64,000 nucleotides of DNA from Mucilaginibacter rubeus (GTDB taxonomy: Bacteria; Bacteroidota; Bacteroidia; Sphingobacteriales; Sphingobacteriaceae), in the NCBI RefSeq assembly GCF_014643835.1, contig NZ_BMKD01000007.1, positions 1 to 64,000 on the forward strand, given 5' to 3'. The notes under the pieces were generated by a model. That model was given only the letters and a program-made list of their open reading frames with translations. It had not been told where the DNA came from and searched no databases. The translations under genes and the position numbers were made by a program. Positions 1 to 8,997 of the stretch are shown here, piece by piece (position 1 is the stretch's first letter; every line of letters begins with the position of its first letter).

Positions 1-487
1 TTTTCAATCTTTTTTTCCTTTACTTTTCTATCCTTTTAATGTACTAACCCGCTAACTCACTTCCTCGTTTGCGGGCTGCAAAGGTAGCCACTTTTACGCC
101 TTCTCCAAATTATTTCTACCTATTTTTCTTAATGTTTCCTTAACATACTATACATCAGGTAAAAAAAGTTTATACAAGCCTCGAAAACCAGCGTTAGGGA
201 TAGCAGCGGGTACCGGCCAACGAGCGTAATGCCTGCAGGCGTATGAGCGAATAGCCCGGCCGAAGGCAACGCCCTCATTCAGCTTGCTGTTTTAAGCACA
301 CAATTAATACTTACAAAAATCACGGGGCATCAACATCCGGTCTATAGATAATTTATCCATTTGCAAACCTCTACCATATACTTAGGAAGACAACCGCCGG
401 AAACTCACCCAACGGTGATTTGTCTACCTCCGGCACACTATTTTCCTAACTTTTCATTTACAATACCTAAAACGATTTATAGAAATC
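1..487. other. Gene-free leader region
   Basis: No credible coding sequence was found on either strand. The first 180 bases are AT-rich. A GC-rich block at about 191-283 stands out from its surroundings and contains the perfect 10-bp palindrome GCCTGCAGGC (231-240). It reads like a dispersed intergenic repeat of this bacterial group, which is an inference because no second copy occurs in the window. The rest leads into the promoter of the dehydratase gene. Confidence 0.5.
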
Positions 488-495
488 TATATTTG
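488..495 (+). promoter_or_regulatory. Putative -7 box of the dehydratase gene
   Basis: TATATTTG fits the Bacteroidota -7 consensus TAnnTTTG and lies 40 bases before the ATG at 536, giving a plausible 5' UTR of about 33 bases. No clear TTG -33 element is visible, so the call rests on one box and position. Confidence 0.4.
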
Positions 496-535
496 TTAAA
501 CAACCGATTCAAAACACAACACATCTTATATTATA

Positions 536-2251
536 ATGGAGGAAAAACCGCTACGGAGCCGGCAATGGTTTGGTAAAAAGGGCAAGGATGGCTTCATATA
601 TCGCGCCTGGATGAAAAACCAGGGCATCCCGGCACATCAGTTGCAGGGAAAGCCGGTGATCGGCATCTGCAATACATGGTCGGAGCTTACACCTTGCAAT
701 GCCCATTTCCGGGAATTAGCCCAATCTATAAAAAATGGCATTTATGAAGCCGGTGGCTATCCCGTTGAATTCCCGGTGATGTCTTTAGGCGAAACTTTGG
801 TTAAACCTACTGCCATGCTGTACCGAAACCTGGTAAGTATGGATGTTGAAGAGAGTATCCGTGCAAATCCGCTTGATGGCGTGGTGCTGCTTTGCGGCTG
901 CGATAAAACCACGCCGGCACTGGTAATGGGAGCCTGCAGCGTAAATATTCCAACCATAGTAGTATCGGGCGGGGCCATGTTGACAGGTAAATACCGGGGC
1001 CGGGATATCGGCACATCGGATATCTGGCGCTTTTTCGCCGATCATCAAACCGGGCAAATGAACGATGAAGACCTTTATACTGCCGAAGCCTGCATGGCCC
1101 GCAGCCAGGGGCATTGCGCGGTAATGGGAACGGCATCAACAATGGCCTGCATGGTCGAATCGCTGGGACTTTCACTGGCAGAGAATGCGGCTATCCCCGC
1201 GGCCGACTCTCGTCGTAAAGTATTAGCGCACCTATCGGGCAATCGCATTGTCGATATGGTGCATGAAGACCTGAAACCTTCAGACATCCTGACCCGGGAG
1301 GCTTTTGAAAATGCCATCACCGTTAATGCGGCTATTGGCGGCTCTACCAATTTTATTATTCACCTGCTGGCCATAGCAGGCCGCATAGGGGTTGATTTAA
1401 GTATGGATGATTTCAATACATCATCCCGCAAAATACCCTTACTGGCCAATCTGCAGCCCTCGGGTAAATATTTTATGGAGGATTTTTATTATGCTGGTGG
1501 TTTACCGGCTTTAATGAAAGAGCTTCATGAACAACTTAACAGCGATACTATAACCGTAAGCGGCCACCCTATATTACGTAATTATGAAAACAGCGAATGT
1601 TTTAACCGCGAACTGATAGCGCCGGTTGATAATCCTTTTAACCCAACAGCGGGTATAACGGTACTTAAAGGTAATCTTTGCGAGAACGGGGCTGTGATGA
1701 AACCGTCGGCGGCAAGCCCGGGCTTAATGCAGCATACCGGTAAGGCCGTTGTATTTGAAAATATAGAGGATTTTAATCATCGCATTAACGACCCGGCATT
1801 GGATGTGGATAAAAACAGCGTTCTGGTATTGAAAAATGCAGGCCCCAAAGGCTACCCCGGCATGCCCGAAGTTGGCAATATGCTGATCCCGAAAAAACTG
1901 GCCGACCAGGGCATTACCGATATGGTACGCATCTCCGACGGGCGGATGAGTGGTACGGGCTTTGGCACGGTAGTACTGCATGTATCACCAGAGGCAGCCA
2001 TCGGCGGAACATTGGCTATAGTACAGGATGGCGATATAATTAAACTTGATGTACCCGCCGGTACACTGCACCTTGAGGTTAGTGATGAAGAAATTGCCGA
2101 AAGAAAATCAAAGCTGGCATTAAATAACAATATCAGCAAACGGGGATACACTTATTTATACCAAACGCATGTAGAGCAAGCACATTTGGGAGCTGATCTT
2201 GATTTTTTAAGAGGGGGCTCAGGGAGTGAGGTTTTAAGGGATTCGCATTGA
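536..2251 (+). CDS. IlvD/Edd family dehydratase (sugar-acid type)
   Basis: A 571-aa Fe-S dehydratase of the IlvD/Edd family, which removes water from dihydroxy acids to give 2-keto acids. Visible family motifs are the cysteine in GICNTWSE, CGCDKTTPA (cluster ligand and substrate loop), the SQGHC segment, and the C-terminal block around SDGRMSGTGFG. The N-terminal RSRQWF and the GCDKTTPA context resemble pentonate dehydratases (L-arabinonate or D-xylonate) more than IlvD itself. No other ilv genes are near. The SDR dehydrogenase 143 bases downstream on the same strand fits a sugar-acid catabolic pair. The exact substrate is not decidable from sequence. The ATG at 536 is the first in-frame start before the conserved N-terminus. 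Confidence 0.85.
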   Translation: MEEKPLRSRQWFGKKGKDGFIYRAWMKNQGIPAHQLQGKPVIGICNTWSELTPCNAHFRELAQSIKNGIYEAGGYPVEFPVMSLGETLVKPTAMLYRNLVSMDVEESIRANPLDGVVLLCGCDKTTPALVMGACSVNIPTIVVSGGAMLTGKYRGRDIGTSDIWRFFADHQTGQMNDEDLYTAEACMARSQGHCAVMGTASTMACMVESLGLSLAENAAIPAADSRRKVLAHLSGNRIVDMVHEDLKPSDILTREAFENAITVNAAIGGSTNFIIHLLAIAGRIGVDLSMDDFNTSSRKIPLLANLQPSGKYFMEDFYYAGGLPALMKELHEQLNSDTITVSGHPILRNYENSECFNRELIAPVDNPFNPTAGITVLKGNLCENGAVMKPSAASPGLMQHTGKAVVFENIEDFNHRINDPALDVDKNSVLVLKNAGPKGYPGMPEVGNMLIPKKLADQGITDMVRISDGRMSGTGFGTVVLHVSPEAAIGGTLAIVQDGDIIKLDVPAGTLHLEVSDEEIAERKSKLALNNNISKRGYTYLYQTHVEQAHLGADLDFLRGGSGSEVLRDSH

Positions 2252-2280
2252 GAGAGACAAAATAACAAATAAGCTTTGAG

Positions 2281-2359
2281 CGAGGGCCGGTCAGTCTGAG
2301 CCTGTCGAAGACTCGCGCGCAGAGGCCCTCCCACCATGCTTCGACATGCTACCCATGAC
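2281..2359. repeat. Dispersed GTCGAAGACTCG repeat, copy 1
   Basis: This intergenic block starts near GTCAGTCTGAGCCTGTCGAA and is nearly identical over about 60 bases to the reverse complement of 53509-53580. It contains TGTCGAAG and, about 30 bases later, CTTCGACA, so it can fold into a hairpin. It lies between the dehydratase and SDR genes on the transcribed strand and could act as an mRNA structure. The repeat family assignment rests only on the two copies seen here. Confidence 0.65.
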
Positions 2360-2394
2360 AGCAAGCAATTAGTTAACCAACCATCAACCTAAAA

Positions 2395-3162
2395 ATGATA
2401 ACTGATAAATTTAACGGACAGGTAGCTATAGTAACCGGTGCCGGACAAGGAATAGGTTTTGAAATAGCTAAACAGCTAAGTCTCGCCGGTGCGTATGTAT
2501 TATTGAATGATTTGAGTGAGGAACTGGCTGTTCAGGCATCCGATACCATTAACGGGCTCGGCGGTAATTGTTACCCGATAGCCGGCGATGCTTCGGACAT
2601 TGATTTTATACAACAAATGGTTGATGAAGCGGTACAGCGTTATGGCAAACTTACCATTGCCGTTGCCAATGCCGGGATCACTTTGTTTGGCGATTTTTTG
2701 AATTACCCTGCCCAATCCCTGCAAAGTGTAATGAATGTTAATTTGCAGGGCAGTTTCTTTTTAGCGCAAAGGGCAGCCAGGCAAATTGTTAAACAAAAAA
2801 GCGGGGGCAGTATCCTGTTCATGTCCTCCGTTACGGGGCACCAGGCCCACCAAGACCTTGCCGCTTACGGTATGACGAAAGCCGCGCTTGAAATGCTGGC
2901 TAAAAGCCTGGTGGTTGAACTATCACAACATCAAATTACCGTGAATACCGTGGCCCCCGGTGCCACCCTTACCGAGCGCACGATGGAAGATGCCGGATAT
3001 CAAAAAACCTGGGCCCGCATTACCCCTATGGGTCGCGCCGCAACTGTTGAAGATGTGGCAAACGCGGTGTTGTTTTTGGTTTCGCCAGATGCAAGGCAAA
3101 TTACCGGTCAAAATTTGGTAGTTGATGGGGGGTGGACGGCGGTTAGTACTTCTCCATATTAG
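2395..3162 (+). CDS. SDR family NAD(P)-dependent oxidoreductase
   Basis: A 255-aa classical short-chain dehydrogenase. The Rossmann glycine motif TGAGQGIG is at about residues 15-22, the NAG motif is in VANAGIT, and the catalytic Ser with YxxxK is in the segment SSVTGHQ...AAYGMTKAA. The C-terminal ITGQNLVVDGGW is typical of the family. It oxidises a secondary alcohol or reduces a ketone; in this setting probably a sugar, sugar acid or lactone, because it follows an IlvD/Edd sugar-acid-type dehydratase on the same strand. The specific substrate is inferred from context only. Confidence 0.85.
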   Translation: MITDKFNGQVAIVTGAGQGIGFEIAKQLSLAGAYVLLNDLSEELAVQASDTINGLGGNCYPIAGDASDIDFIQQMVDEAVQRYGKLTIAVANAGITLFGDFLNYPAQSLQSVMNVNLQGSFFLAQRAARQIVKQKSGGSILFMSSVTGHQAHQDLAAYGMTKAALEMLAKSLVVELSQHQITVNTVAPGATLTERTMEDAGYQKTWARITPMGRAATVEDVANAVLFLVSPDARQITGQNLVVDGGWTAVSTSPY

Positions 3163-3230
3163 TGTAGTGAATGGTTGATTAGGTTGATAAGTGAGTGGTT
3201 TCCTTTCTTTGGATTAAAACTTGCGAAGTT

Positions 3231-4085
3231 TTAACGAGCTATAAGGTTATTCAACAGATAATCAAATGTAAACTTTGGTTCGTAACCAAAATACCGTTTA
3301 GCCTTTTCGCTCACATAAACCCGGTCGATACTTTTTGGGAACTCCCAGCCTTTTGATAGATAAACAGTTTCAGCCTGAGGATAATGCTTTCTTATTGCTT
3401 CGAGAGGGTTCTGTTTTAATTGTACAAGCTCATCTTTTTTAAAGGGTGAACTACTGGTGATATTAAAGATCTCGAACTCAGGAAAAGTTTGTTCCAAAGC
3501 TAATCGGAGGCCTTCGGCGCCATCGCGTTCATCGAGGCCGCGGTACAGGCGGTGATTTAGTTTGAGGTTATCTGTTTCGGGCAGGAAACGGCCAACTCTA
3601 TACACCGATGCCTGTAAACCTTCGCGGTAAAAAAAATCCTTACAAAGCTGCTCGGCGGTTTGCTTGGTGATGTCGTAAATATCCCGTGGTTTAATAGGCA
3701 GTTCTTCATCAACCCAAACGGCCTGGTTAGCATCCACCATCGCATCGCCATAAATAGATGTAGTACTGGTATACAGCATTTTTTGAACGCCATTAGCAAT
3801 ACAGGCATTAAGCAAATTGAGTGTGCCGTAAATATTCACATCGATGAATGCTTCGCGCGGATAGTTCAATTCATAATGTTTACCGTGGATTGCTGCCGTA
3901 TGAATAATTGCATCGATATTTTGAGTGACTATTAAAACAGCATCTTTATTTAATATATCAATCAGTTCATTGGTAGTTTCGGCCGGGATGATATCAATGC
4001 CGGTAACCTGGTGCCCATTTATCCGAAGATGGTTAACTGTAACCGCGCCCAATCTTCCTGATGATCCTGTTACTAAAACGCGCAT
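3231..4085 (-). CDS. NAD-dependent epimerase/dehydratase family protein
   Basis: A 284-aa extended SDR. The N-terminus MRVLVTGSSGRLG holds the dinucleotide-binding glycine motif, and the catalytic YxxxK is in YDITKQTAEQL, preceded by the TSTTSIYG strand typical of NDP-sugar epimerases and related reductases. It is shorter than GalE-type epimerases (about 320-340 aa), so the C-terminal substrate lobe is compact. The stop of this gene is convergent with the upstream SDR. The acetyltransferase gene ends only 3 bases upstream of its ATG on the same strand, suggesting co-transcription. The substrate is unknown. Confidence 0.8.
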   Translation of the reverse strand: MRVLVTGSSGRLGAVTVNHLRINGHQVTGIDIIPAETTNELIDILNKDAVLIVTQNIDAIIHTAAIHGKHYELNYPREAFIDVNIYGTLNLLNACIANGVQKMLYTSTTSIYGDAMVDANQAVWVDEELPIKPRDIYDITKQTAEQLCKDFFYREGLQASVYRVGRFLPETDNLKLNHRLYRGLDERDGAEGLRLALEQTFPEFEIFNITSSSPFKKDELVQLKQNPLEAIRKHYPQAETVYLSKGWEFPKSIDRVYVSEKAKRYFGYEPKFTFDYLLNNLIAR

Positions 4086-4088
4086 AAG

Positions 4089-4388
4089 TTAATGACCGGG
4101 CGCAATAGCCAATATCCGGGACCACTCGGGGTGGCGTTTCAGGTACGAAGCCACGTAAACACAAAGCGGCACCAGTTTCAGGTTATTCTGTTCGATATAG
4201 TTGAATGTTTTTTCAACAATGGCCGATGCCACGCCTTTGCCTTCCAGCTCAACCGGCACTTCGGTATGGATGAGGTAAATTTTATCGTCCTTTTTTTTGT
4301 AGTCGATAAAAGCGCGGTAGCCTTCAACAGTCAATTCAAAATTGTGGATGGCCTCATTATTTACCAGGGGGATTTCTTCGTATTTCAT
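4089..4388 (-). CDS. Small GNAT-like N-acetyltransferase (YjdJ type)
   Basis: A protein of about 99 aa resembling the compact Gcn5-related acetyltransferase domain of the YjdJ type. The acetyl-CoA-binding stretch EGKGVASAIVEKTFNYI and the C-terminal PLCVYVASYLKRHPEW are characteristic. I prefer the ATG at 4388 (MKYEEIPL) over the longer upstream option, because the family starts with a short strand before the NNE..FEL segment and the longer version would run into the hairpin at 4401-4437. The stop is 3 bases before the epimerase gene, so the two are probably one transcript. The acetyl acceptor is unknown. Confidence 0.8.
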   Translation of the reverse strand: MKYEEIPLVNNEAIHNFELTVEGYRAFIDYKKKDDKIYLIHTEVPVELEGKGVASAIVEKTFNYIEQNNLKLVPLCVYVASYLKRHPEWSRILAIAPGH

Positions 4389-4400
4389 AGCGTATATATT

Positions 4401-4437
4401 ACGGGGTGAACAAATGTATAAAATGTTCACCCCGTTT
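4401..4437. terminator. Hairpin between amylase and acetyltransferase genes
   Basis: ACGGGGTGAACA and its exact reverse complement TGTTCACCCCGT form a 12-bp stem with an 11-base AT-rich loop. It lies just after the amylase stop and before the acetyltransferase start on the minus strand. No strong T-run follows on either strand, so it could be a weak terminator, an RNA-stabilising hairpin or an operator-like palindrome. Confidence 0.55.
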
Positions 4438-4445
4438 AACAGAAA

Positions 4446-5933
4446 TTACTTCTTAATTCCCCAAACCGATACCGATCCAGCCTTCACTTTAAACTCGGCC
4501 CAGCCATCAGCGGTGATCACTACTTCCTCGCCGTCATGTTTGTTTAAATAGTCCACAAAAACTTTACCGGCATGCCCGGCCCCAATTTCCATCTCCTTAA
4601 AACCATCCTCACTGTTTGAAATCACTACGGCACAACCTGAATCTTCGTGATCGGTATCGCCTTCACGCGTCCAGCCTATGCAGTTAGGGTGGTCAAAATA
4701 ATCGCGCTGAGTTCCGTAGGCCATGTTTTTCCTTACATAAAGCATGGTTTCCAGTTCGGTTACTACAGGCAGCTCTATTTCATGATCTTCGCCGTCACCA
4801 CCTTTGTCGGTATATTTTGAGCCATACATATCGGCATAAAAAACACAGGGATAACCGGCCTCACGCAGCAGGATCAACGCATAGGCCAAAGGCTTAAACC
4901 ATTGCTCTACCGGTTGCTCTAACGATTGCAGCGGTTGAGTATCGTGATTTTCAACAAGTGTAACTGCCAGTTCGGGTTTTACACTTAAGAGCGTATTATC
5001 AAAAATGGTAGTAAGATCATAATCTTTTCCGCCCCTTGAGGCATGATGAAAGTTATCATGCAGCAGGGTATCAAAAAGCGACATGCGCCCTTCGGTAGCT
5101 TCAATATATGCTAACAGTTTAGGCAAATCAAAAGCCCAGTACTCACCAACGGTAAAAAACTCATGTTTAAACTCGTCGCGCATATAATCAAGCCATTCGT
5201 TGTAAAAGCCATGATCCATATGTTTTATGGCATCAAGCCTGAAGCCATTAAATTTTGCGGTTTTAAAATACCATTTGCCCCACTTTTTCAGTTCGTCCCG
5301 TACGCTTGGGTTACGGGTGTCGATATCTGAAAGCATAAGGTAATCAAAATTGCCGTTTTCGTCGTCAAGCACATCTTTCCAGCCCTCGCCATATTGGTTC
5401 TGGATACTGAATATGGCCGTCTCTTTTTTATAGGCATCATAATCAATACCCGAAAAGCACTGCCAATCCCATATAAATTTGGAGTATTTGCCTTTACGGC
5501 CCGGGAAAGTGAATTTGGTATATGCGCCTATTTCGTAAACCTCGCTTATAAACTCGTTACGGTTGGCGGGGTCAACCTTGCGGGCATTCACCTTTTCAAT
5601 TTCATCGGCACCGCCCATATGGTTAAGCACCACATCAACATAAACCTTTAACTGGGCTTTTTGCGCCGCAGCTATCGCATCGAGATATTCTTGTTTGGTG
5701 CCGTATTTTGTTGCGATTGTACCTTTCTGATCAAACTCGCCAAGATCATAAATATCGTAAACATCATACCCGGCCGAGAGCCCTCCGCTTGCCGCTTTAT
5801 AAGCCGGCGGAAGCCATACCGAATCGATCCCTTTTTTCTTCAGGTTTTCTGCATCATTTTTTAACTGATTCCACAATCTGCCTCCGGCGGGGTAATACCA
5901 TTCAAAAAACTGCAGCATTGTAAAATTTTCCAT
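4446..5933 (-). CDS. Cytoplasmic alpha-amylase, GH13
   Basis: A 495-aa glycoside hydrolase family 13 enzyme that cleaves internal alpha-1,4 glucosidic bonds in starch-type glucans or malto-oligosaccharides. The TIM-barrel motifs are VDVVLNHMGG (region I), FRLDAIKHMDH (nucleophile Asp about 233), GEYW (acid/base Glu about 262) and VENHDTQP (Asp about 331), at nearly the same positions as in Bacillus-type liquefying amylases. There is no signal peptide: MENFTMLQFFEWYY starts directly in the barrel. It is therefore an intracellular form, probably acting on glycogen or imported maltodextrins. No sus or mal genes are nearby, and a hairpin follows its stop. Confidence 0.92.
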   Translation of the reverse strand: MENFTMLQFFEWYYPAGGRLWNQLKNDAENLKKKGIDSVWLPPAYKAASGGLSAGYDVYDIYDLGEFDQKGTIATKYGTKQEYLDAIAAAQKAQLKVYVDVVLNHMGGADEIEKVNARKVDPANRNEFISEVYEIGAYTKFTFPGRKGKYSKFIWDWQCFSGIDYDAYKKETAIFSIQNQYGEGWKDVLDDENGNFDYLMLSDIDTRNPSVRDELKKWGKWYFKTAKFNGFRLDAIKHMDHGFYNEWLDYMRDEFKHEFFTVGEYWAFDLPKLLAYIEATEGRMSLFDTLLHDNFHHASRGGKDYDLTTIFDNTLLSVKPELAVTLVENHDTQPLQSLEQPVEQWFKPLAYALILLREAGYPCVFYADMYGSKYTDKGGDGEDHEIELPVVTELETMLYVRKNMAYGTQRDYFDHPNCIGWTREGDTDHEDSGCAVVISNSEDGFKEMEIGAGHAGKVFVDYLNKHDGEEVVITADGWAEFKVKAGSVSVWGIKK

Positions 5934-6180
5934 GCTTTTAATTAAGTAAGCTAATTATAAATGACTACTTAACTAAATATAAACAGAAAGGTTTTATCCC
6001 GGCTTAACCTCGATGTTAAATCATTATGAACCTGTTTACCCGGCATGAATCTGGCGGATGTTTTGTATGACACTATCCGGGCAATGGTTTATTACAGCCG
6101 CTTTCGTCAATAAGCACGACGATACAGTCACTGTAATACCCCGTTTTAACACAATTAGAGCTATTTCCGGATTAGAAATC

Positions 6181-7014
6181 TTATTTAAGGATCAATACCG
6201 GGTGCCTGGCATTTAAAGACAAAGCTTCGGTTATGCTGCTGTGGGTTAAATTATAAAAAAAGCTGTGTTTGCCCGGCAGGGCAATGATCAATTGTACCTG
6301 CTGTTCTGTAGCAAAATTGAGTATGCCCCGTACAATATTTTTATCTTCCGAATAATGAAGCTTACATTCATAACAATTAACCAGCTGTTTTACCGATGCT
6401 TCAAATTCGGCCTCCCGGCCAATATGCTTTTTCTTCGGGTCGACATACAGAAGCATCAGCTTTGGGTTAAGCCAGCTGTGCGACGTGTTAAGGCCCTTTA
6501 AAACGCCGAGCCGGGCTACGGCTTCCAAATCACAGGGTACCAATGCCTGCTCTATTTTCTGATAATTACAATCAGGCGGAATGATCAGTACTTTTACCGG
6601 GCTGCTTTTTGCAATTTCGATGATCTGTTCGCCAATCATACTTAACTCATGCCCCATATCGCCGCCAACTATCATCAGGTCGGGGTGCTGATCTTCAACT
6701 ACATTGTGTATAGCCCTAACAATAGGCTCAGTGCTAACTACCGTTTCTATCTCAATATTTTCGTGGCAGCGGTTTTTCAGCTTTTTCATGAGATCCTTAA
6801 GCTGAACTTCTATTTTTTGCCGCTCATTTTCAATATCATCAGCGCTTATCAGTAAAAAATCGGGCGAAGGAAGGATTTGTTCATATACCGATGTATAATA
6901 ACTTTTGAGCAGTATAATTTTCTTTACCGGCATATCACAACCCATGTCGGCTGCATATTTTATAGCATTGGTATTGGTGTCGGAAAAATCTACCGGTATT
7001 AATATAGTTTTCAT
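6181..7014 (-). CDS. Tandem universal stress protein (UspA family)
   Basis: A 277-aa protein with two Usp domains. The first begins MKTILIPVDFSDTNTNAIKYA and carries the strand LMIVGGDMGHE; the second ends with LIIALPGKHSFFYNLTHSS-type residues before PVLILK. The ATP-binding GxxG-(9)-GS/T signature is only partly kept, in that no clear copy is visible in domain 2. The ATG at 7014 is chosen because it starts directly at the first beta strand; an upstream TTG would add three residues. Tandem Usp proteins of this length are typical of Bacteroidota stress responses. No operon partner is seen. Confidence 0.85.
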   Translation of the reverse strand: MKTILIPVDFSDTNTNAIKYAADMGCDMPVKKIILLKSYYTSVYEQILPSPDFLLISADDIENERQKIEVQLKDLMKKLKNRCHENIEIETVVSTEPIVRAIHNVVEDQHPDLMIVGGDMGHELSMIGEQIIEIAKSSPVKVLIIPPDCNYQKIEQALVPCDLEAVARLGVLKGLNTSHSWLNPKLMLLYVDPKKKHIGREAEFEASVKQLVNCYECKLHYSEDKNIVRGILNFATEQQVQLIIALPGKHSFFYNLTHSSITEALSLNARHPVLILK

Positions 7015-7099
7015 AACAAACAATTTAGGTACGTACGAGACCCGTGCGCTTAATGCTAAATTTACGATTTGTTTAACTATTTAATACAACTATTTGCAG

Positions 7100-8059
7100 C
7101 TAAAACGCTAATAAAACCTTCCCCCCTTTATCATAAGCAAAAGCCTGCGCAAACTCATCAACTGTATAAGTTGCCGATGGGGAAAGCTGAAACTCGGCCC
7201 TGCCAATGGAATGTACTAAATGACTGATCATGTGAGTTTTTTCTTCGAGCGAAAGCCCAGCCACATATCCCCTCACACCAAAACCCTTAATGACCAGGTT
7301 TTTAAACACGACTTCGGCGTTGAGGTAGGCAGCCGGCTGTGGATCAAGCAAACCATAAACAATAAGGTGCCCTCCGGGCGATAATGAGGATATTATTTCA
7401 GTAGCCAGTTCCCCGCCTACCGCGTCAAGTGCCGCTTTGATGCCCTTGCCTTTGGTAATTTCATCAATAACCTGCTTAAGCTTACCGGGTTCAGGAACTA
7501 TTACTTCCTCGGCTTTTAAAGCTAATAACTCTTGCTTTTGCGCCTCATCGCGTACGGTGGCTATAACACAAATACCTTTTTCGGCGGCAAGCTGTATCAC
7601 TATGCGCGATACTGTGGAATGGCCCGCAGTAAGCAGCAGCCAGTCGCCGCTTTTTACTTGTGCTTCCTGTATTAAACCATATGCGGTGTACGAATTGAGT
7701 AATAATTGCGCGGCTTTTGCTAATGGGAAGGTATCGGGCAATAATACCACGTCCTGCTCGTCAACTACCACATATTGCGCCCATGCCCCTATTTTGCTAA
7801 AAGCTACCAGGCTACCTTTGGGGATAATACTGTCATGTCCGGCTTCTTCAACATAACCGGCGCCTTCCAGTCCCGCTATTTGGGGCAGCACTGGCTGATA
7901 GCGGTATTTTCCGGCAATAAAAAGCAGGTCGGCCGGGTGTACAGGGCAGGCCTTCACCCTGATGAGCAACTGGCCGGAAGCCGGTTTGGGGTAGGCTAAA
8001 TGTTTCAGTTGTATCACATCAGCGGCATTGCCTGCCTGCTCAAAAACCAATGCTTTCAT
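7100..8059 (-). CDS. Zinc-free quinone oxidoreductase-type MDR protein
   Basis: A protein of about 319 aa from the medium-chain dehydrogenase/reductase superfamily. It has an N-terminal GroES-like fold (MKALVFEQAGNAADVIQL, then CPVHPADLLFIAGKY) and an NAD(P)-binding domain around LLTAGHSTVSRIVIQLA. That segment resembles the usual AxxGxxG motif only loosely. The structural-zinc cysteine cluster is absent, so it belongs to the NADPH:quinone reductase/enoyl reductase branch. The ATG at 8059 matches the family N-terminus; the longer reading adds 16 unrelated residues. The electron acceptor is unknown. Confidence 0.82.
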   Translation of the reverse strand: MKALVFEQAGNAADVIQLKHLAYPKPASGQLLIRVKACPVHPADLLFIAGKYRYQPVLPQIAGLEGAGYVEEAGHDSIIPKGSLVAFSKIGAWAQYVVVDEQDVVLLPDTFPLAKAAQLLLNSYTAYGLIQEAQVKSGDWLLLTAGHSTVSRIVIQLAAEKGICVIATVRDEAQKQELLALKAEEVIVPEPGKLKQVIDEITKGKGIKAALDAVGGELATEIISSLSPGGHLIVYGLLDPQPAAYLNAEVVFKNLVIKGFGVRGYVAGLSLEEKTHMISHLVHSIGRAEFQLSPSATYTVDEFAQAFAYDKGGKVLLAF

Positions 8060-8180
8060 AGTTGAAATACAAATTTCGGCTATGAAAGTTTTTAATGAGG
8101 TTAACATCTGCTACATGGAGTGTAAGGTAAAACAAGCATGTTGGCAGGTCTGGTTTGCAAAATTGAGCTAAAAAGCTTCA

Positions 8181-8861
8181 CTAAAATTTATACCCCAAAG
8201 CAATGCCCAGGCTCCGGGTCCTGGTTTTCTTGTATGGGTAATTACCAACCTCGATATTAGCAAGCCCTAAATTATGAACTGCATTAATCATTAAACCGTT
8301 ATCAAACTCAAAGCCGGCGACTACGTTGGCTCCATAGTCGAAAGATTTAAAATTGCTCCTGTTATCACTGCCAAATTTAGCTTTGAAGCTACGGTTGGCG
8401 GGAGATGATTGCCCCGGCGATTCGTTGCTTACCGGTGTAAACCTACCTGACAAAGCCCAACCAATATATGGCCCGGCGCCCAGATAAAATTTGCCGCCAT
8501 GAACCGGAATGTTATAAACCAGGTTAACCGGCACCTGGATATAATATAAACGCCATTTGCCATACATCCGGTAAACAATATCTCCGCTTAAAACTTCTTC
8601 GGTAGTTTTACTGCTTAATGAATTGAAAATAATAGCCGGCTGCAACGAAAACCTGTTGACATTAAAGCTGGCAAAGACCCCGGCGAAATAGCCGGACCCG
8701 CTTTTTTCGGCATCGCGGATCTGCACATCCGTGCCGGGCGTCCGGGATAACCAGGTGCCGCTTACGCCCGCCCTGATGCCAAATTGAATAGCGTTTGTTT
8801 GTGCGGACAATTTAAAACATGCCAATAATAGCAGGGACGACAAGGTTAAATGTAGTTTCAT
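8181..8861 (-). CDS. Outer-membrane beta-barrel protein
   Basis: A 226-aa protein with a clear Sec signal peptide (MKLHLTLSSLLLLACFKLSAQ) and alternating hydrophobic/polar strands such as FGIRAGVSGTWLSR, YFAGVFASFNVNRFSLQPAI and FYLGAGPYIGWALSGRF. It ends in a strand closing with an aromatic residue (LGIALGYKF), the usual BAM recognition pattern. It fits the small porin-like OMP_b-brl family common in Bacteroidota. No ligand or function can be assigned. It lies downstream of the TonB receptor gene, but the terminator at 8938-8970 separates them. Confidence 0.82.
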   Translation of the reverse strand: MKLHLTLSSLLLLACFKLSAQTNAIQFGIRAGVSGTWLSRTPGTDVQIRDAEKSGSGYFAGVFASFNVNRFSLQPAIIFNSLSSKTTEEVLSGDIVYRMYGKWRLYYIQVPVNLVYNIPVHGGKFYLGAGPYIGWALSGRFTPVSNESPGQSSPANRSFKAKFGSDNRSNFKSFDYGANVVAGFEFDNGLMINAVHNLGLANIEVGNYPYKKTRTRSLGIALGYKF

Positions 8862-8937
8862 GTTTGTGTAAAGTATGGTTTAGAAGGGATACGAAAAAAT
8901 GCGCCGGGATGCGACATTCAACAATAAATTTTAGCGA

Positions 8938-8970
8938 TAAAAAAAGCTTACCCTTAAATGAGGTAAGCCT
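8938..8970 (-). terminator. Intrinsic terminator of the TonB receptor gene
   Basis: On the minus strand GCTTACC and GGTAAGC form a stem with a 9-base loop, followed directly by a run of seven T residues. It lies 28 bases after the receptor stop codon, so it is a convincing rho-independent terminator. Confidence 0.75.
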
Positions 8971-8997
8971 TATATATATAATTGTATGCGATTATTT

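Noticed and set aside
361-576. 71-codon ORF before the dehydratase
   Set aside because: It overlaps the dehydratase start, has no recognisable composition and begins with a non-ATG codon.
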